From assembly GCA_036583965.1 (NCBI GenBank), contig JAZBQD010000014.1, positions 52,023,626-52,087,625 of the forward strand: a stretch of 64,000 nt of DNA, given 5' to 3'. The DNA is from Prunella strophiata (Eukaryota > Chordata > Aves > Passeriformes > Prunellidae). The notes below the pieces were generated by a model. That model saw nothing but the letters and a program-made list of their open reading frames with translations. It did no database searches and was not told the origin of the DNA. This document shows, in pieces, positions 1-14,800 of this stretch. How positions within the stretch are numbered: the stretch's first letter is position 1; each line of letters opens with the position of its first letter. The position numbers and the translations under genes were made by a program.

Positions 1-989
1 ATCCCAAACTGCTCTAAAAATGTTATGATTATTGAAAAAACCAGTATGAAGGTACATTCTCCCTTGTTACAAGAAGTTCAGTCTCTTCCTACATTAGAAG
101 ATTGGAAAGTTATGCAACATGGCTGACAGTTATCCTGGTAGGAAAGTGGGACTGATAGGCTCTGCTGCTGGCTAAACAGGACAACTCCTACACAGGCAAA
201 CTCACAAATAGCTCAGTGACAACTTACCACACTTTACAGCACCACTATGCATATCCTTCTTATTTTTTCTCGAAGATGCTTCACTGATCTTTCTTGACAA
301 CTTCTGACACTTGATAAGAACTGCACACACCACTTCCTATCATCCTTTACTAGCCTATTTGATCCCAGCATGATCCCAGCTCCCAAATTTGAAACACAAG
401 CTATTTATGATAACCCATAATGTGACAAAAAAGGTGAAATATCAGGCTTTATCCTCAGCTTAAATCCACAAAGAAGAAGATAAAAACCACTGGCATCATT
501 TGGATGCAAGCCTGCCTGTCTGAAGTGACAGAGGCACAGATATCCTCCCAATCGATTTCGTCTCCCCACAGGCAACCCTGCCAATAAGAAGACTGTGTTG
601 TTACTTTTAAAACCTCATAACAGGGACTCCTTAGCAAGGTCTTTTTCTTCATGATTCACACTTTAAATACATTTTAAAACTCCTACTTCGATGTGCCTAC
701 CTTCTGCTCCTTCTAGAGTCCATTAGAGGCCATACTGTGTTTTCCACTAAGTGGTGACAGGTCTGTCACCTTGAGAACACATTGCTCAAGGTGACAGATT
801 GCTTCGTTTACCTCGAATAAACAGGAGACAATTTCTGCATCTGATGAGACAGCAGAACAGAAGTCTTTAGTTTCATGAAACCATCAAAAACACCATGAAG
901 GGCTCTCACAGACATCCTCTACCAAATCTTGCTGTCAAATTGTAAATATTTCCAAATCCACTACAGCAGTAGTCTCCAAGATTTTTTTG

Positions 990-1069
990 CCCACACCCCA
1001 ATATATATTTATTTATAGACCATATACATGTATATATAGACCATATGCATGTACATGTATATTTTTGCA

Positions 1070-1104
<35 letters not shown>

Positions 1105-1145
1105 ATCTATGTATATATATATATCGTCTGTGTACATATATATCC
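990..1145. repeat. (TA)n and TATA-rich low-complexity tract
   Basis: A pure TA run of about 14 copies covers 1073-1101, with a second at 1112-1124. Irregular GTATATATA and ACATGTATA copies lie around them. The reading frames with long Tyr-Ile runs on either strand come from this tract. Confidence 0.95.
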
Positions 1146-2203
1146 CATCTATCATTATTCATAATTATAAAAATACCCAGAAACAACAATTTTAAAAGGG
1201 TAAGTTAAAAATAAAATATAACACTACTGTTACATTTGGTGTTTGGGGTTTATTTTTTTGTTTTATTAATACTAAAAAAAATTTTTCTTCTCCCCAACAG
1301 GTTGGTTTGCTTACCCTCTGTGGAGAGCATACCCCACTTTGGAGATCACTCCATTAGACCACCCTTCTTCTCTGCCAGATAACATGTGTTTGTGCTATGG
1401 TTACACCACTACAAGGTAAAATAGAAATAAAATGCATATTTATCAGAAATTTATTTCTGATATGTGTCATTGTACCCTAGAGATTACTGAGGCCCAGAAA
1501 CACAACCCTTCTATTACCTTTATTATGGGTACTCTGCTGTACAGCAGTAGGGTTGGGCAGACAGCTGTACAAAGCAGAGAGTGCATCCTAAGCAAATCAA
1601 AATCAGAATCACTACTGAACATCTGTTAGTGCCAAGAGGCACTCATGTGATTGTTCCATGTAGACCTCATTGCCCTTATTTTCATTGTGCTGTGAAGCAG
1701 TATGAGTGGAATGAGACCGTATAGGGAGCAAAAACAAACTGTCAAAATGTTCCACTAGCCTTAGGCCTGAATATTTTGTCTCTTCTCCAAAAAGTATATA
1801 TAAATCAGGTAATCATAAATGACAGCAGCATCACGGAAATTTCAGTGTCTAAAAGTTAGATAATAGAATACAAAGTAGCCATTCAGGCTCTGTTTTTCAT
1901 TATTGGGCAGAAACAAGCCCCTACCAGAGTGGTGCTAATCTCATCCCCTTTCAAATACTTAACCTCAGTCAAAGAAATTAGTTTCTGAAGCTGCCTTCAT
2001 CTTTCTAAGAATGAATGTGAGGCAGGTCATGATGACAAACACCATCACAAATACATGGTGTTTGAAACCTTAAATTAGGACAGGTGAGCACCGCTTTGCC
2101 TGCCTACCTGTTCTACTGCACATGCCACATACATTTACACTTGACAATGCTTGAGATAAAGTTTCCCTCACTATATATTTAAACAACTTCACTTCTTACC
2201 CTA

Positions 2204-2790
2204 TGTGCTGGTTCTGATTAGGATATAGTGTTTTTCCATAGTATGAGACTAAGTTTTGGATTTGTGCTGAGAATGGTATTAATAACACAGGGGTGCTTTT
2301 GTTACTCCTGAGCGGTGCTTACACACAGTCAAGACCTTTTCTGCTTCTCACCCCAGCCTACCAGTGAGTAGCCTGGGGGTGCATAAGGGCATGGGAGGAA
2401 ACACAGGCAGGAAGCTGACCCAATTTACCCAAAAGATATTCCCTACCATATGGAGTTATTCCTAGCATTTAGAGCTGGGTGAAGAAGAGGAAAATGAAGG
2501 ATGTTTGGACTGATGACATTTATCTTCCTAAGTCACTGTTACACATGATGGTGCCCTGCTTTCCTGGGTATGGCTGAACACCTGCCCACTCATAAGAAGT
2601 GGTGAATTAATTCATTGTTTTGCTCTGCTTGTGTGCAAAGCTCTTGCTTTATCTATTAAACTGTCTTTATCTCAACTCATGAGTCTTTTCATTTTTATTC
2701 TTCCAATTCTCTCCCCTATCCCGCTGCAGGGCAGGGGCGTGAGCAAGCAGCTGTGTAGGGCTTAACTGCGGGTGGGGTTAAACTAAAACA
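2204..2790 (+). mobile_element. Endogenous retrovirus solo LTR, avian ERVL-like
   Basis: A 587-bp segment begins TGTGCTGGTTCTG and ends GGGTTAAACTAAAACA, giving the TG...CA termini of a retroviral LTR. Inside are features I recognise from avian LTRs: CCATATGGAGTTATTCCTAG followed by a decayed TATA-like AGCATTTAGAGCTGGG, then CTATTAAACTGTCTTTATCT, which carries an ATTAAA polyadenylation signal, then a C-rich 3' part. Flanking 5-mers cccta and ctcta differ at one base, consistent with a 5-bp target duplication as made by ERVL-class elements. No internal viral sequence or second LTR is nearby, so it is a solo LTR left by recombination. It sits antisense to GRM8. The class assignment is inferred. 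Confidence 0.8.
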
Positions 2791-3104
2791 CTCTACATTC
2801 TCCTGGTAGGAACACCAATGAGACAAAAAACAAGGCTACCACTATAATTTGGTCACTGTCATCCTGTTTTCATATTGTTTTCTATTATAGCTCTTATTTA
2901 ATTTTGACATTTAGATTACATTGTATACTGACACTATCAGTACCAAGACAGATGTCTTGTGCATTCACAATGATCACAGCTTTCTGACCTTTAAACAAGA
3001 AATAGAGGAATTATTATTCAAGGGATTATTTACATTTTGGTAACACCTACAGGATTGTACTATCTTACTTTGGACAAACTATCTGCCTTGTCAACCCCTG
3101 AGCC

Positions 3105-3121
3105 AAAAAAAAAAAAAAAAA
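3105..3121. repeat. A17 homopolymer
   Basis: A plain A run follows CCCTGAGCC. No retrogene is recognised upstream. Confidence 0.95.
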
Positions 3122-3204
3122 TTCAAAACAGAACCATGGAGAATTTATACATCATACGAAAGAGCTAGTGGCATATCAACTGCCTTTGGTATGCTGGTTA
3201 GGAG

Positions 3205-3300
3205 GAAAAAGAAAAGTTAGAGGGAGAAAGATAAAGATTAGGGAAGGAGGACAATGAGGGAAGGGAAAGAGCAAGAGGAAGGACAGGCAGTGAGAATAAC
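3205..3300. repeat. Purine-rich (GA) tract
   Basis: The + strand is almost only G and A (for example GAGGGAAGGGAAAGAGCAAG), so the GRM8 transcript strand is pyrimidine-rich here. Confidence 0.8.
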
Positions 3301-5761
3301 AGGACAAGACAGCCCATGGGAATAAATACACAGTCTGTCAAATGAGAACAGTAGTTTTCACTGTTCAGTGCATCCAGAGCAGCCTCTTACCAGCACTGAA
3401 ATGAAGGGTCAGTGGGCTGAAATAGTGGGTGTCTCTATCACACAACAAGGACTTTTATCTACAGACAAGACAAGTTCTGGCACATCCAGATATCAGGTCT
3501 GCTCCAAAAAGATGTGCAGAAGACCTTTCTGTTAATGTACCTGTGATGTGAGTACAGAGAAAATGGACATAAACACAGACAGGTCTTTGTCTACTGTCAG
3601 CTTGGTCTACTGCTCCTCCTGCTACTCTCAAGTACTCACTAAACATCAGAATGACCACCGGCATGGTATATACCATTGGAAGAGACAAAATATATGCCTT
3701 GGGAAACAGACCTGTTTACTATTCATATTATCTAAGGCATCTTTTCCTCTTTTTGCAATATAAAAAATGCCTTTATGTGATACAGACATTCTCAATACCC
3801 ACAGCAAATAAGTTCTCATTTCACTGCCACAAGTTCTTTTCTATTTTTGGCAGTTTTTTTACTACTACTAACACAGTAAAGCCAAAGTAACAAAATACCC
3901 AAATTTTAAGGAAGACAGAAGAATTTTTTCCTTCTTTCTTTTCTCAGTTTGTAATCGATCTATCACTCTGCTGCCAGTTCACTGCCATGTATATTGTATT
4001 AATTGCAGCAGTCGTGTACCTAAAAGGTCAGAGTGCTCCTTTACCTTAGACCTTTAAAAACGAAAGCCTCCTCTTATTCTTTTGTTTTTATTAAAACTCT
4101 CTCTCAACCTCAGAAATAACACTTTCTATCCTCTTTCAACAGGTAGCTTTTATTTTATACTTCTGATATATGGTTACATATATGCCATAAGGCTACCTAT
4201 TTAACAAATAGTTTGGCCAAAATTTACTATAGCACCTCTCGCATTGCTTCAGGAATTGTTTCCCCATCCCAAGAGTACATGTCATCTTTTCCTCTTTAAT
4301 CGTTGCTTTAGGTGTTGTAACTATTGAAACATGGCACGTTCCACTCCTGAAGTATCTGCATTCTGGAAATGTAAAAATTAGCTCCCTCACAGGCATATTT
4401 CTACCACTTTAAAAGACAAACTTTCCAGAAGGAAGGCAGCCCTACATATGATCATGAAACATATAATAAATCATGATATTTCAGAAAATATTTAAAGTTC
4501 CCCTTTTGTAGAGAAGATATTCTTAGAACAGATCATCAGTTGGTTTTGCTTCAGGGAACTTAAAAGCACTGCCTGTGTTTAATTTTCATGTGTCACGTTA
4601 AAGATCTACAGCCAGAGTAACAGAAGGCATTCCAAATGCTAAAACTTCCACTTGAACTAGACAGGTAACCTTATGCTTAGACAGCCTCAATTTTTTTGCT
4701 TGTTGAAACCTTTTATAACTAACTTTTCATGTTCTTCAGTAATTTATATCTTTAGTATCCTGTAACATACTACAAGTTAAACTGAAATAACAAATCCCTT
4801 AGGTTTCAGGCTATGTTTTTCTGTCAGACAGAATCTTTGTAGTATTTGTTCATTGTTCATCTGCCCACTTTAATAGCTCTCTTGTTTAAAATAATCTTAG
4901 CAATAATAAAAAAGAAAATAAAATTATAAAATCAACATATATCACAGGGCTTGTTTTCTCAAATACATTTTAATAAATCAAGCAAATAAAAAAAAGGACT
5001 AATGAATTTAACAAATGACAGAAGTAATTTTAGGCTTTCACAAAGGCCACTGTATGAATATTTTGTATTTAATTAAGTCTTCAGTACATACTTCATCTCT
5101 TCACCTGCAGACATTTTAATTTGCATCTTCTAGCAATTAGTTTGGAGAGACTGTCTTCAGAAGAACAGTTACCCTATCAACAGGTGACATACTGTAAGAA
5201 CATATGTATGGTCTGTTCTTCAGAGAATTTAAGGCATTTTCTTGCAAATATTAGGGCTTTCACCAGTATTTAAATTTTATCAGTTTCAAGTTCCCATTTT
5301 GAGTAACTGTAAGAGTTATTTGTTTACATTTACAGACCTTTCTCACCTCAAAAATTATCTGTTCAGTATTATCAAAACTTCACCATATTTAAAGTACAGT
5401 TTGAAACCCTGGTAGTTGCTTTGCAACCTGGGAAAACATGAAGAAACTACAACATACATAACTTATCTGTGATTAGTTGCAGTTTCCAAAAGCCTTATAC
5501 TACCCCAAATATCAAAACCACCACTATTTCCTACACACAGGGAGGTTGCTGCTTTTCCTCTGAGTAAACAGAACAGAAATATTCTCAGTAGACCAAAGGG
5601 CTGGAAGGCCTCATTTTGTTATAAGCCAATACAAGAGATAGAGATGCAAAGGCAAGATAGTCAAGTGTCTTCTCACAGTCCTACTCAAAAGGTTCAGATG
5701 GATTCCCTCCAGAGTCTAAATATCATCACACCAGCCAGGAGTAATCCAGAATTAAGGGGGA

Positions 5762-5762
<1 letters not shown>

Positions 5763-5806
<44 letters not shown>
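5763..5806. repeat. Uninterrupted A44 run
   Basis: Forty-four adenines in a row are flanked on both sides by AAGGGGG (the left copy before AC, the right copy after G). It could be a poly(A) insertion with a short direct repeat or simple slippage. The sequence before it is not one I recognise as a retrocopy. Confidence 0.95.
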
Positions 5807-5808
<2 letters not shown>

Positions 5809-8800
5809 AGGGGGTTTTGTGGTAAGGTACATATTTATTACCTTGACACAGGCTACTAATTATCAAAATATCTAAAATTTTCTGAATTCAGAAAAAAAAT
5901 CTACAAAGTTACTTATTAACCTCATAACAGTTCCTGATTTATGCAAGCAATGGATGAATGGGACCTCCCAGTTATTCAAAAGAAGAGAAAACATGAATAT
6001 GCTCTACATACTGATTCCTCTGTTAGAAAGATAGTCAAATTTAGTAGTGGGGAGTTTGGCTCAGTGACCAGCAAACTGAGCTGCAGCTCAGATAAGCCTT
6101 TGGGTTATTACTGTGCTCTATGACCATCCCAGTGGGCCTGACAGATGGGCACCTTGGCTGATTCTGCAGTAGCAGATATGACCTCAGTTTTATACAGTCC
6201 AACAGTCTTTAATGTCTCTTAAAATTCGCTCCCATGAAGACTTGTAGTTCTTTAACCATGACATCTTCTTCCATAGTCTTTTTTATGGTTCATTTTAGCT
6301 GTCTCAACACAGATTTAATACATTGTCTCCATTTGTTTTTTATATCTTAATTGCATAGTTAAACTGAAAGACTAGGATTTTAAATGTAGAAAATGTAACT
6401 TTTTTTCATCATAGTCCATAACCCAACCAGTTCTACTTCTTTACTGAATTGTTTCAGGGACTGCCATAACAGATTATAAAGCTGTGAATCATCTGTATGT
6501 AGTATATGCAGAAAGCAATTTCAGTATGAATTAAAAGATACCAACAGGTGCACAATTCCTTTGACTGCCAGAAAGGACTGTCCAAATACATCCCAGTTTG
6601 TATTTTTCCACATTTTCTTTAGCTGTAGTTCATGTTCTACAGTCAGAGGAAAATTTGTTCCCAATGATATTGTGTGACAGCTGCTACACATGGCATCACT
6701 GCATGCACTGTCTGTTGTAATAACCTAAAAACAAAATTTAATGCTACAGAGTGGCACACATTGGAAGTGCATGTAGTTGTTCATTTTGTTTTTTTCAAAT
6801 GCCAGTACCATTAAAGACAGTGAAATATTGGAATTTGCAATATTTCTTTTCTGTAACCTAGTACCTGCTATCAGAAAGGGTCTTGAGACCACTTTACATG
6901 AAATGCAGAGATTTCAAGAGCAGAAGCTTAATTAACAGCACAAATCTTTCAATTAATTATACAATGGTAAATAAATTAATCTCTAGAAATACACAGATAA
7001 TGTTCCAATAATTTTATTTTAAAAAAGATAACTGTATGAATTGTTTTGTAATGTTGGACAAACAACACTAGTAACTCATAATTCTGCAAAACCCATTTCT
7101 TCTCCCACATCCACAAAAAAGATAGTACATTCAGCTACATTGCCTTGGTTCTGAAGGCATGAACTCCTCACAGAATTTCAGAAATGTCTCAGGAGGGAAT
7201 TTGAAAGTACAGGTGGGCACATTAGAAGAAACAAAATTAGGTTGGGTGAGGCAAAAAAGACCATTGACTTCAGAGAATAACTGTGAGATTTAGATTGAAA
7301 AAAGGCTAATAACAAATTTCTCACAAAAATAAATGTTATTCCTGCATTGCTGATGAGACCTACACCTAATATTCATGCAATCATCAGGAACACATTCTTT
7401 TTTATCAGATGATTTTTGGGCAAAGGTTTGTACATCCCTATCATACTCAGAGTGCCCGTGAAATGGCAGTAATTAATGATGAATCATTTATTCATTGAAT
7501 TTCATCTCTTCTTATGCTTGAATACTGACACAATTAGTGTGCAGTTCTTAGACTCGTGTTTCAAAACTGGTGTATCCAATTATTTTTCATGAATATTTCT
7601 TGATAGACAGATTGAAAATGAGTTGTTCTTACGGAAAATATCAGAGCATCAGAGTTTCAACAGGCAGATGGAACAGATTCTTTTCAACAAGCTTTGAGGG
7701 AAAATGTTTCCAGTATGGCCCATTTCATTATGTCAGATATCCTAAACTCCAGTGTTGAGTTAGGTCATTCTTGCTGTCATCAAGAGGTCACAATCCTGAA
7801 GAAAGCAATAGGTGATTCTGCACATAATATTATGTGTCTCTGCAGGAAGGAAAATGAATGTCACATGCCTGCTTTTCTGCAGTTATCAAGTCAGGGGATA
7901 TCATTATTAACATTTGCCATGCTGCCTTTAAGAGGCAGTTACAGGATGTGCCTTTTAACTCAATGCCATGCTTGGATCCCATCATGACAAGCTGAGAAAG
8001 GCTTTTAGATGTCAAATTTTTCCTCTCATTTCAATAAGGCTCAGAAGGCTCTTTTGATTACACATTGCTTTCTAGAGAGTGACTATTAGAGGTGCTTGTA
8101 TCTAGTTTGGAGCAGCACAAGAGTGCATTGTGTCTCTTGTTCTTTACACCACCAGAATAATTAGTCTGAAAAAGTCACCCAGACAGCTGAGCATCAAAAG
8201 CTACTCTTAATTAAACTAAGCAGCACCTACTTTTATACTGCAACTCTGTTTTCTAGTAGCTTCTGGAAAGCAGGATATACTTGCTGGTCTACAAAAACTG
8301 AGACAGACATATCCAACTTGTCTGGCCAATTTCTTCAGTGCTGTCATGTCTTGGGATCCTAATGCAGTCAACAGCAAGAAGTACTTGCAAAGCCTATTCA
8401 AATATGTATACTAGACAGTCTGTCTATGACCCAGATTCCAATTGTAACCCACAGAATACCATAATGTTACTTCTGAATTGTTTATTCTCCCTCCATCTGT
8501 CACCTTACAGTGATCATCAGCCTGTTTCCTTCAAAACATCTATGCATTTTATTAAAAAGAGCTTCTTCTAAAGCATCATTTCCATAATTGAACATGAGTG
8601 CCTAACACAACACAATGTGCTGAAGTCACTGGGGCAGAATTATAATGGATGTAAATCCAAACCAGCTCTTCCTCATCTCCTATGGTGTAAAGAATTAAAG
8701 ATATTGCTTTCTTTCTAGAACAAAAGATTTTGGTATGGGACTAATTCAAGCATTCATTTCATCCATTTACAGATTTCAGCATATTTTTTTCTATGCAGCC

Positions 8801-11800
8801 AGATGATGTATAATGCAATTAAGAGCTCTGGAAAAGGAGTAATACTATCACTTAAATGTTATGAAAAATCTCATAAAACGCTAACTTGAAAATATGATCA
8901 ACATAAGTATTTCTTTAGTCACCTATAACAGGCTAATTCTCTTGAGAAATCCTAACAAAGCTGGAAAATCTCTGCTTGCCTAGAAAAGAACAGCTTTGCT
9001 ATATTTCTCTGTCATTCAGAGGACACTACGCTCGAGTGCACAGGAACATGATATTAGATGGAATTGGATGGGTCCTCAAGCCCATTCCCAGTGACAGCAA
9101 ACTGTCTGGCAACAGATTCACTGAACATCACTTTGGGCCTTCATTCAATAACAACCAAAAGTTTAAGGCCTGTCTCCAAACACTTTCAAAAAACCAGAAA
9201 GCTGAAGAAATAACAGCCAAGCATTACAGCAATTCACACAATGCAACAGAATATAAAATGCTTACAGAGCAATCTTGCTACTGGAATTAATACCTAAAAC
9301 CCACTGTCAGGGCTTGAGAGTTTACAGGGAAAATTTATTCAACAGGACAGTACCAAATTTGCTTCCTAGGGCACCTTTGTGCTGAGGTTCAGGTCTGGGG
9401 TTTTTTTTACATCCAGAGCTAACCTGCAGCTCTCTATTCACATAACTGGGAGATCTATGCAGGGAGAGAAACACCCTTGAGGGAGAAGACACAGTTCTTT
9501 CTCCCTATGTTGTGTCACAGCAAGGAGCAAACACAACATAACTACACTGGTGGTCCACAGCTCAACACTCAGAATCTTGCTTTGGAGGAGCTGAGGCTAC
9601 ATGTAGGAACTGCTACCACAGGAACACTGGACAGCACATCCTGGGCAAATGTGAAGGAGAAGAGGATTAAGCACTTTAGCCCCTCAATAAATATTTGCAT
9701 ATGACAAGATCCATCCAGAGGATAACCATTACACTCCCTGGTGCTGGAGAATTAAGGAAAAGACAGAGAAGGGTGCTGTAAAAATGACTCCATGTTTTCT
9801 CTTCTAATCTGTGGTGCCAGAGGATGGAGATTACATTGAACCTACTGCAACTCCACCTCAAGCACACCCACAATTAATGCATCTTGGGCATTGATAACTA
9901 CAGTGGATGAACTGATGTGGAAGCTTGTGCTTAGCACATCACTGAGACCTTTTACCTGCCCTAGTCCAGTTACTCAAGCAGGTCTTGGGCTGTCTACATC
10001 TTTGTGAAGAATGCCCACAAATGTCAAAACTGTGAGGGACTGAGTCAAACTTTCATATTAAGAACTAATTTCTGTTCACAGCTGAAGAAAATGTTCTTAC
10101 ACCAGCTGAAAATAGTGCAGAGAGTTAAATTCCTTCACTGTTTGTTTCCTGTTCCTATCTGCTGTCTTCGACAATGACCTCTTTATTTATATCCTGCAAA
10201 GGTTAGGCAGCACCTAGGCAAAAAACCACATTATGGCACAGACAATTTATTTAACTGTGGTGGTATTAAAGTGCTGTGTATGTAGGAGAGATGCTATAAC
10301 AGAAACACATTTCTCCTTTTTCGTTTTCTCAGGGTCTGTTTTTTACAGCCTAAAGCTAGACACTAACCACTGCACTCTTAGAGCAGCAGCAGGTAAAGGA
10401 TGTTGATGAATCCCTTCATCACGTAACATCCTGGGGAGATGCTCATTACAAGCTTCCTCCAAAAAAGCAATAAGAAGCCTATGTCTTAGGTGCAATTAAA
10501 ATCTTGACATTTACCACACACAGTACTTACAGTTACTATGGTCTTCAAAGTATGCCACATTGAGTTCTGAATGTTACAAATACTATGTGAAGGTAAATAT
10601 TGCCATGCATTAAAGTTGTAGGCACTGATGGTGTCTTATAAACAATGTATAAATCATCAAAAGTAAAAGCCTTTACTTGATGCATTTATTTTTCTCTTGG
10701 GCAGGAGGGGGAGAGCAAGGAGGGAGATAATAGTAATTATTGAAAATAAAAGGAGGAAAAAAGTTTCTTTCCAAAATTATTGGAAAAAAAACAGTATTTA
10801 CTGCAAGAACCCTAATTTCAGAGGTAAATAAGAGTCCATTAATTTAAAACCCCAGACTGAGTTCTGACCACATTATCAGCATGCTTTGCACATTCCAGAT
10901 ATTTTCTTCTTTGTTTGTTTCCCAAAGAAACAAACAGTAAGGCCATTTACAGTAAGGCCGTGGTATCCTGTGTGGAACAATGTAACCTTTTTCTGGCATA
11001 TTGCAAGAGGTCTACCAGCCTTTTTCACAGTTTGGCCAAATTTGACAGAGAGCTAGAGGTCCAAAAGCTTATTAAGTACATTCATCTTTTGTGAAAGCAC
11101 AAGGCTGATTAGAGATGAGATTCAGTTAGGTGGTCTCCCTTGGGGAAAGGCTAACCTCAGTTTTTGGTAGACACCATAGTACCCACACAGGACAGAGTCA
11201 CATCAAATGTTACAAAAACAGATAAAACTTTGATTAAAGTTCTCACCCAATTCAACCATAACATATTAAGCCATAGTTAACAAGACCACATTATGCCCCT
11301 GCTTATTGAAACTCTTTGCTCTTTACTTTTAGAAACAGAGATGTTTGCAGCTTAGAAAATCCCAAAGCCTTTTATATGCTCAGTCTCCTACAAAAAAATG
11401 AATGAATTCAGGGAGCATAGATTGATCAAATAGCTATTAAATAAAATGGCCCAACTACACTTCATGGTCTAGGAAATGCTGGCAAATCAGTTTCTACATG
11501 TATCTACTATATAAAACCCTAGAGGTTTATTTCTGGAAAAGGCCGTAGCCACAGACAGAGACCTGAGATTTCTGAAACTTTTATTAGACCTCATTCAGGT
11601 GCATTAAGGTTCTTATGTTTTATGAATTCTAGATAATTACTTTAATCATAATTGAATTTAACTGACCACTTTTACAAGAAAAATTCAGGTATTTGCTACC
11701 ACATCCCTTAAAAGAAACAGCATCCACATTTAATAATAAAAAATAAGGGATTGCTCAAAACTCCTTGATTTTCTTCCTATAATAGTTCTTCTGTTGTCAC

Positions 11801-14800
11801 AGAATACACATGAGATTAAATACAATCCTGTTAATGAGATGATCAAGTTAGGCACTATCTGACTGAAATTTTAAGTTTCTGGACCCCAGATGGGGACTTC
11901 TCAGTCCACTTAAACTGACTCTCTAAAGAATCATACTGCACCTCCCTCCTTCTGCAGCTGACCACTGATCCCTTTTTGTTAACATGTATAAATATAAAAC
12001 CACTCAATTAGAATCAAATGTCAGTTTTTTCATATAAGTATGCGGTCTGTTCATAGCAAAATTGAGAAAGAAATGGGAAAAAAAAAGTGGTGAAAGAAAG
12101 GAAGGCAAGCAGGTGTCCCAACACCAGGGACCTCAATTACTTTAGCTGCAAAAATAAACAAGAGATGTAATTCCCCTCGTTTTAATCACAGACATATGAG
12201 AAGCTCTTGTTCTCACACAACCCCTGTCACACTTTTTCATTCTCTTTTCCTGATGCTCTCAGAGACTTCTATCTTTAGTTAATTTTCTTTCTTGTAAGTT
12301 TCTTTAAACTGTAATTGGATGATCTTCCATATTTCAGGTAACTCCTTTGCCACAAGTAATCCTGCAAAACTCCTGTTTGATGAAACTGAGCTGCTAAATT
12401 CCCAAAGGGCTGAATACAGATGTGATACTTTGTTCATAGTGGAAATCCTTTTTAAACTGCAACTATTCTTAAGGCATGCCATGAGAAAATAAATAAGTTT
12501 GTAGGTTCATATTCTTGCACTTTATTTTCTGCCATATAAGGTTCTGAATTTACAGATATTGTTTTTCTGTTTGTATATCTGAGGTTGTGGGTCTAAACCT
12601 GCAGACATGCTACTCTCAGTCTTACAGATTCTAAATTGAAAGGCATCACTTGAACTAATTTCCCCAAATAATTTTTAGGCTTTGCACCTTCTGTGAGTGT
12701 GCATGTGTGTAACCCTACAGGTAAAGGCACCCTCCTGGACAGGTAGGCTCTGGCTGCAGTCAGACTGGGAAGGTCATTCACACATCTCCAAAAATCAGCA
12801 TCCACTGGTGCTAGAGTAACCCCACAGATGATCACAGCATCAAATGATGTAAATCAAACTCCTGATCACAGCCACTGTTTCAGACTTCTCTGAGGATTTT
12901 TGAAGTGTTGAGGACATGGCATGCTTGCAACCAGAAGCCTCAAGCAGGAACTTTCAAAGGAATTAATTGGATATCTAAGAGTAAAGTTGGAAAAAAATGA
13001 CAGCTGGAAGGCCATCTGGGGCTCTGACCTCATGTCACACTACAGAATTACTATCTATTACTCATCATTAATTCTTCTTTATCATCAAGTAACTGCATCT
13101 CTTGTTTTCCCTTTTCCCCCCTTTCTTAACTTGAAAGGCTGTCTTGAGCAAGTTATTAGAACTTAAAGCTTTTTTACCCCCCACAAAAATCCTGTGGTAG
13201 CATATAGCATTTGTAATGCTTTCATTTCCCCTAGTACTCTGCCATCAGCTTTGGGACTTTGACCTCTGTCTCTACTTTTATACAAAGACCACTCATTCTA
13301 CTCTCCACTGCCACCACAAATATGTATATATACATACCCTAAGTTCTGCAACTCAACACAATCAATAACAAAACCTGAAAAAGCAGGAACCACTCAGTTA
13401 CTGCAAAACACAGCACAGGATGTTGCATCTAAAACTAAATCAAAAGTAACTATTTTCTGGCAACTAATTTAATGTATTAAAATTGTGCAAATCCACAAGA
13501 TACCTTTACTTCCTTTCTTTTCATAAGTCTGAACAAATACCAGGTTTGTTTCTGCCTTCCAAAAGATGTTTTACTTCAATAATTTTGTTCCTCTTGATGC
13601 ATAACATTGATCAATAATCAGGAGATTAAACCTAATGTTAAGTTTTATAATGAAATTATATTAAATGTAAAAGATAAGATGAATACATGCCATTTTAGCA
13701 TTGTTATATCCATTATCTTATTCCTACAGATTCAGTGGTTTTAGGACTACTTTAATACAAAAATTACAGGTTCTTGCCCTCCATCCCTTCACACTGCCTT
13801 CTGTGATAGAATAATTGTTTTGGTTTTTTTATCCAGTTAGCAGTGAACAATGATCTCAGTAAGAATAAAATGGTGATGGAGCAATTTAATTGGAGAAGGG
13901 CTGAGGCTAATCTTGGAGTCTCATTGTGTTATATTTTAGAGGTGTCAGTCTTATTTCAATTGCTTATTGTCTAAAATCTATTTATTCACATGTATGGAAA
14001 GGAATGAATTAGAATGGTGGGAAATGCACTGATTGTAGAAGCAAAGAATTAATAATGTTGAGTAAGCAAAAGCACCAGCACTGTGTAAACTGTCTCCCCA
14101 TGCTGTCAACTGCACATGGCACAGTCTGCTAAACGGTGAATCATGAAGATCTCATAGCACTGGGATTCCTCTCCTTTGGAGATAGCAAAGGAGCTTTTGC
14201 ACAAATAACTAAGATTCAAGCTCAGTTGCACAGGTGAATGTTTGGTGTTGCATTAATCTTTTTGTAGTTTTATGGGGTTTTTTTAATCAACCATAATTCA
14301 AAAAAAGCAGTCACATCTGTTATGCCCGATAATCCATAAACTTCAACTGCTTCAAAAGCAACCTTTTCTAATTGAAACCATGATTTAGAATAAAACATAC
14401 TCTCCAAGCTAAAAGGTACACATTTTTAATTGGATTGGAAAATCATATCCTAAAATTGGAGTGAAAAAATATTTGTGGATGCAATTCATTTCTGTTATTT
14501 AAGACAGAATGAGGTAGAGGGAATTTGTGTGCCATCAGGAGAAACATTTACTCCAGACTTGTGTTTCATTTGAATAAATCCATTTACAATGGAATAAAAT
14601 TACAGAGTCATCAATCAAAATACCTTCCTAAAGAAGTGATAAATTGCTTGAGCAAAAAAGGATGATTTGAGGGGGCAGAGGGAACCCAAACTCAACTTTC
14701 AAGCTTTGAGCCTGCACAACTGTTCTGTCCCTGAGCCTGAGCAAATCCTAAGACCAAGAGTGTGCAAAAGGATCCTCTGGGTTTCTGAGCCTGGTTCCAC

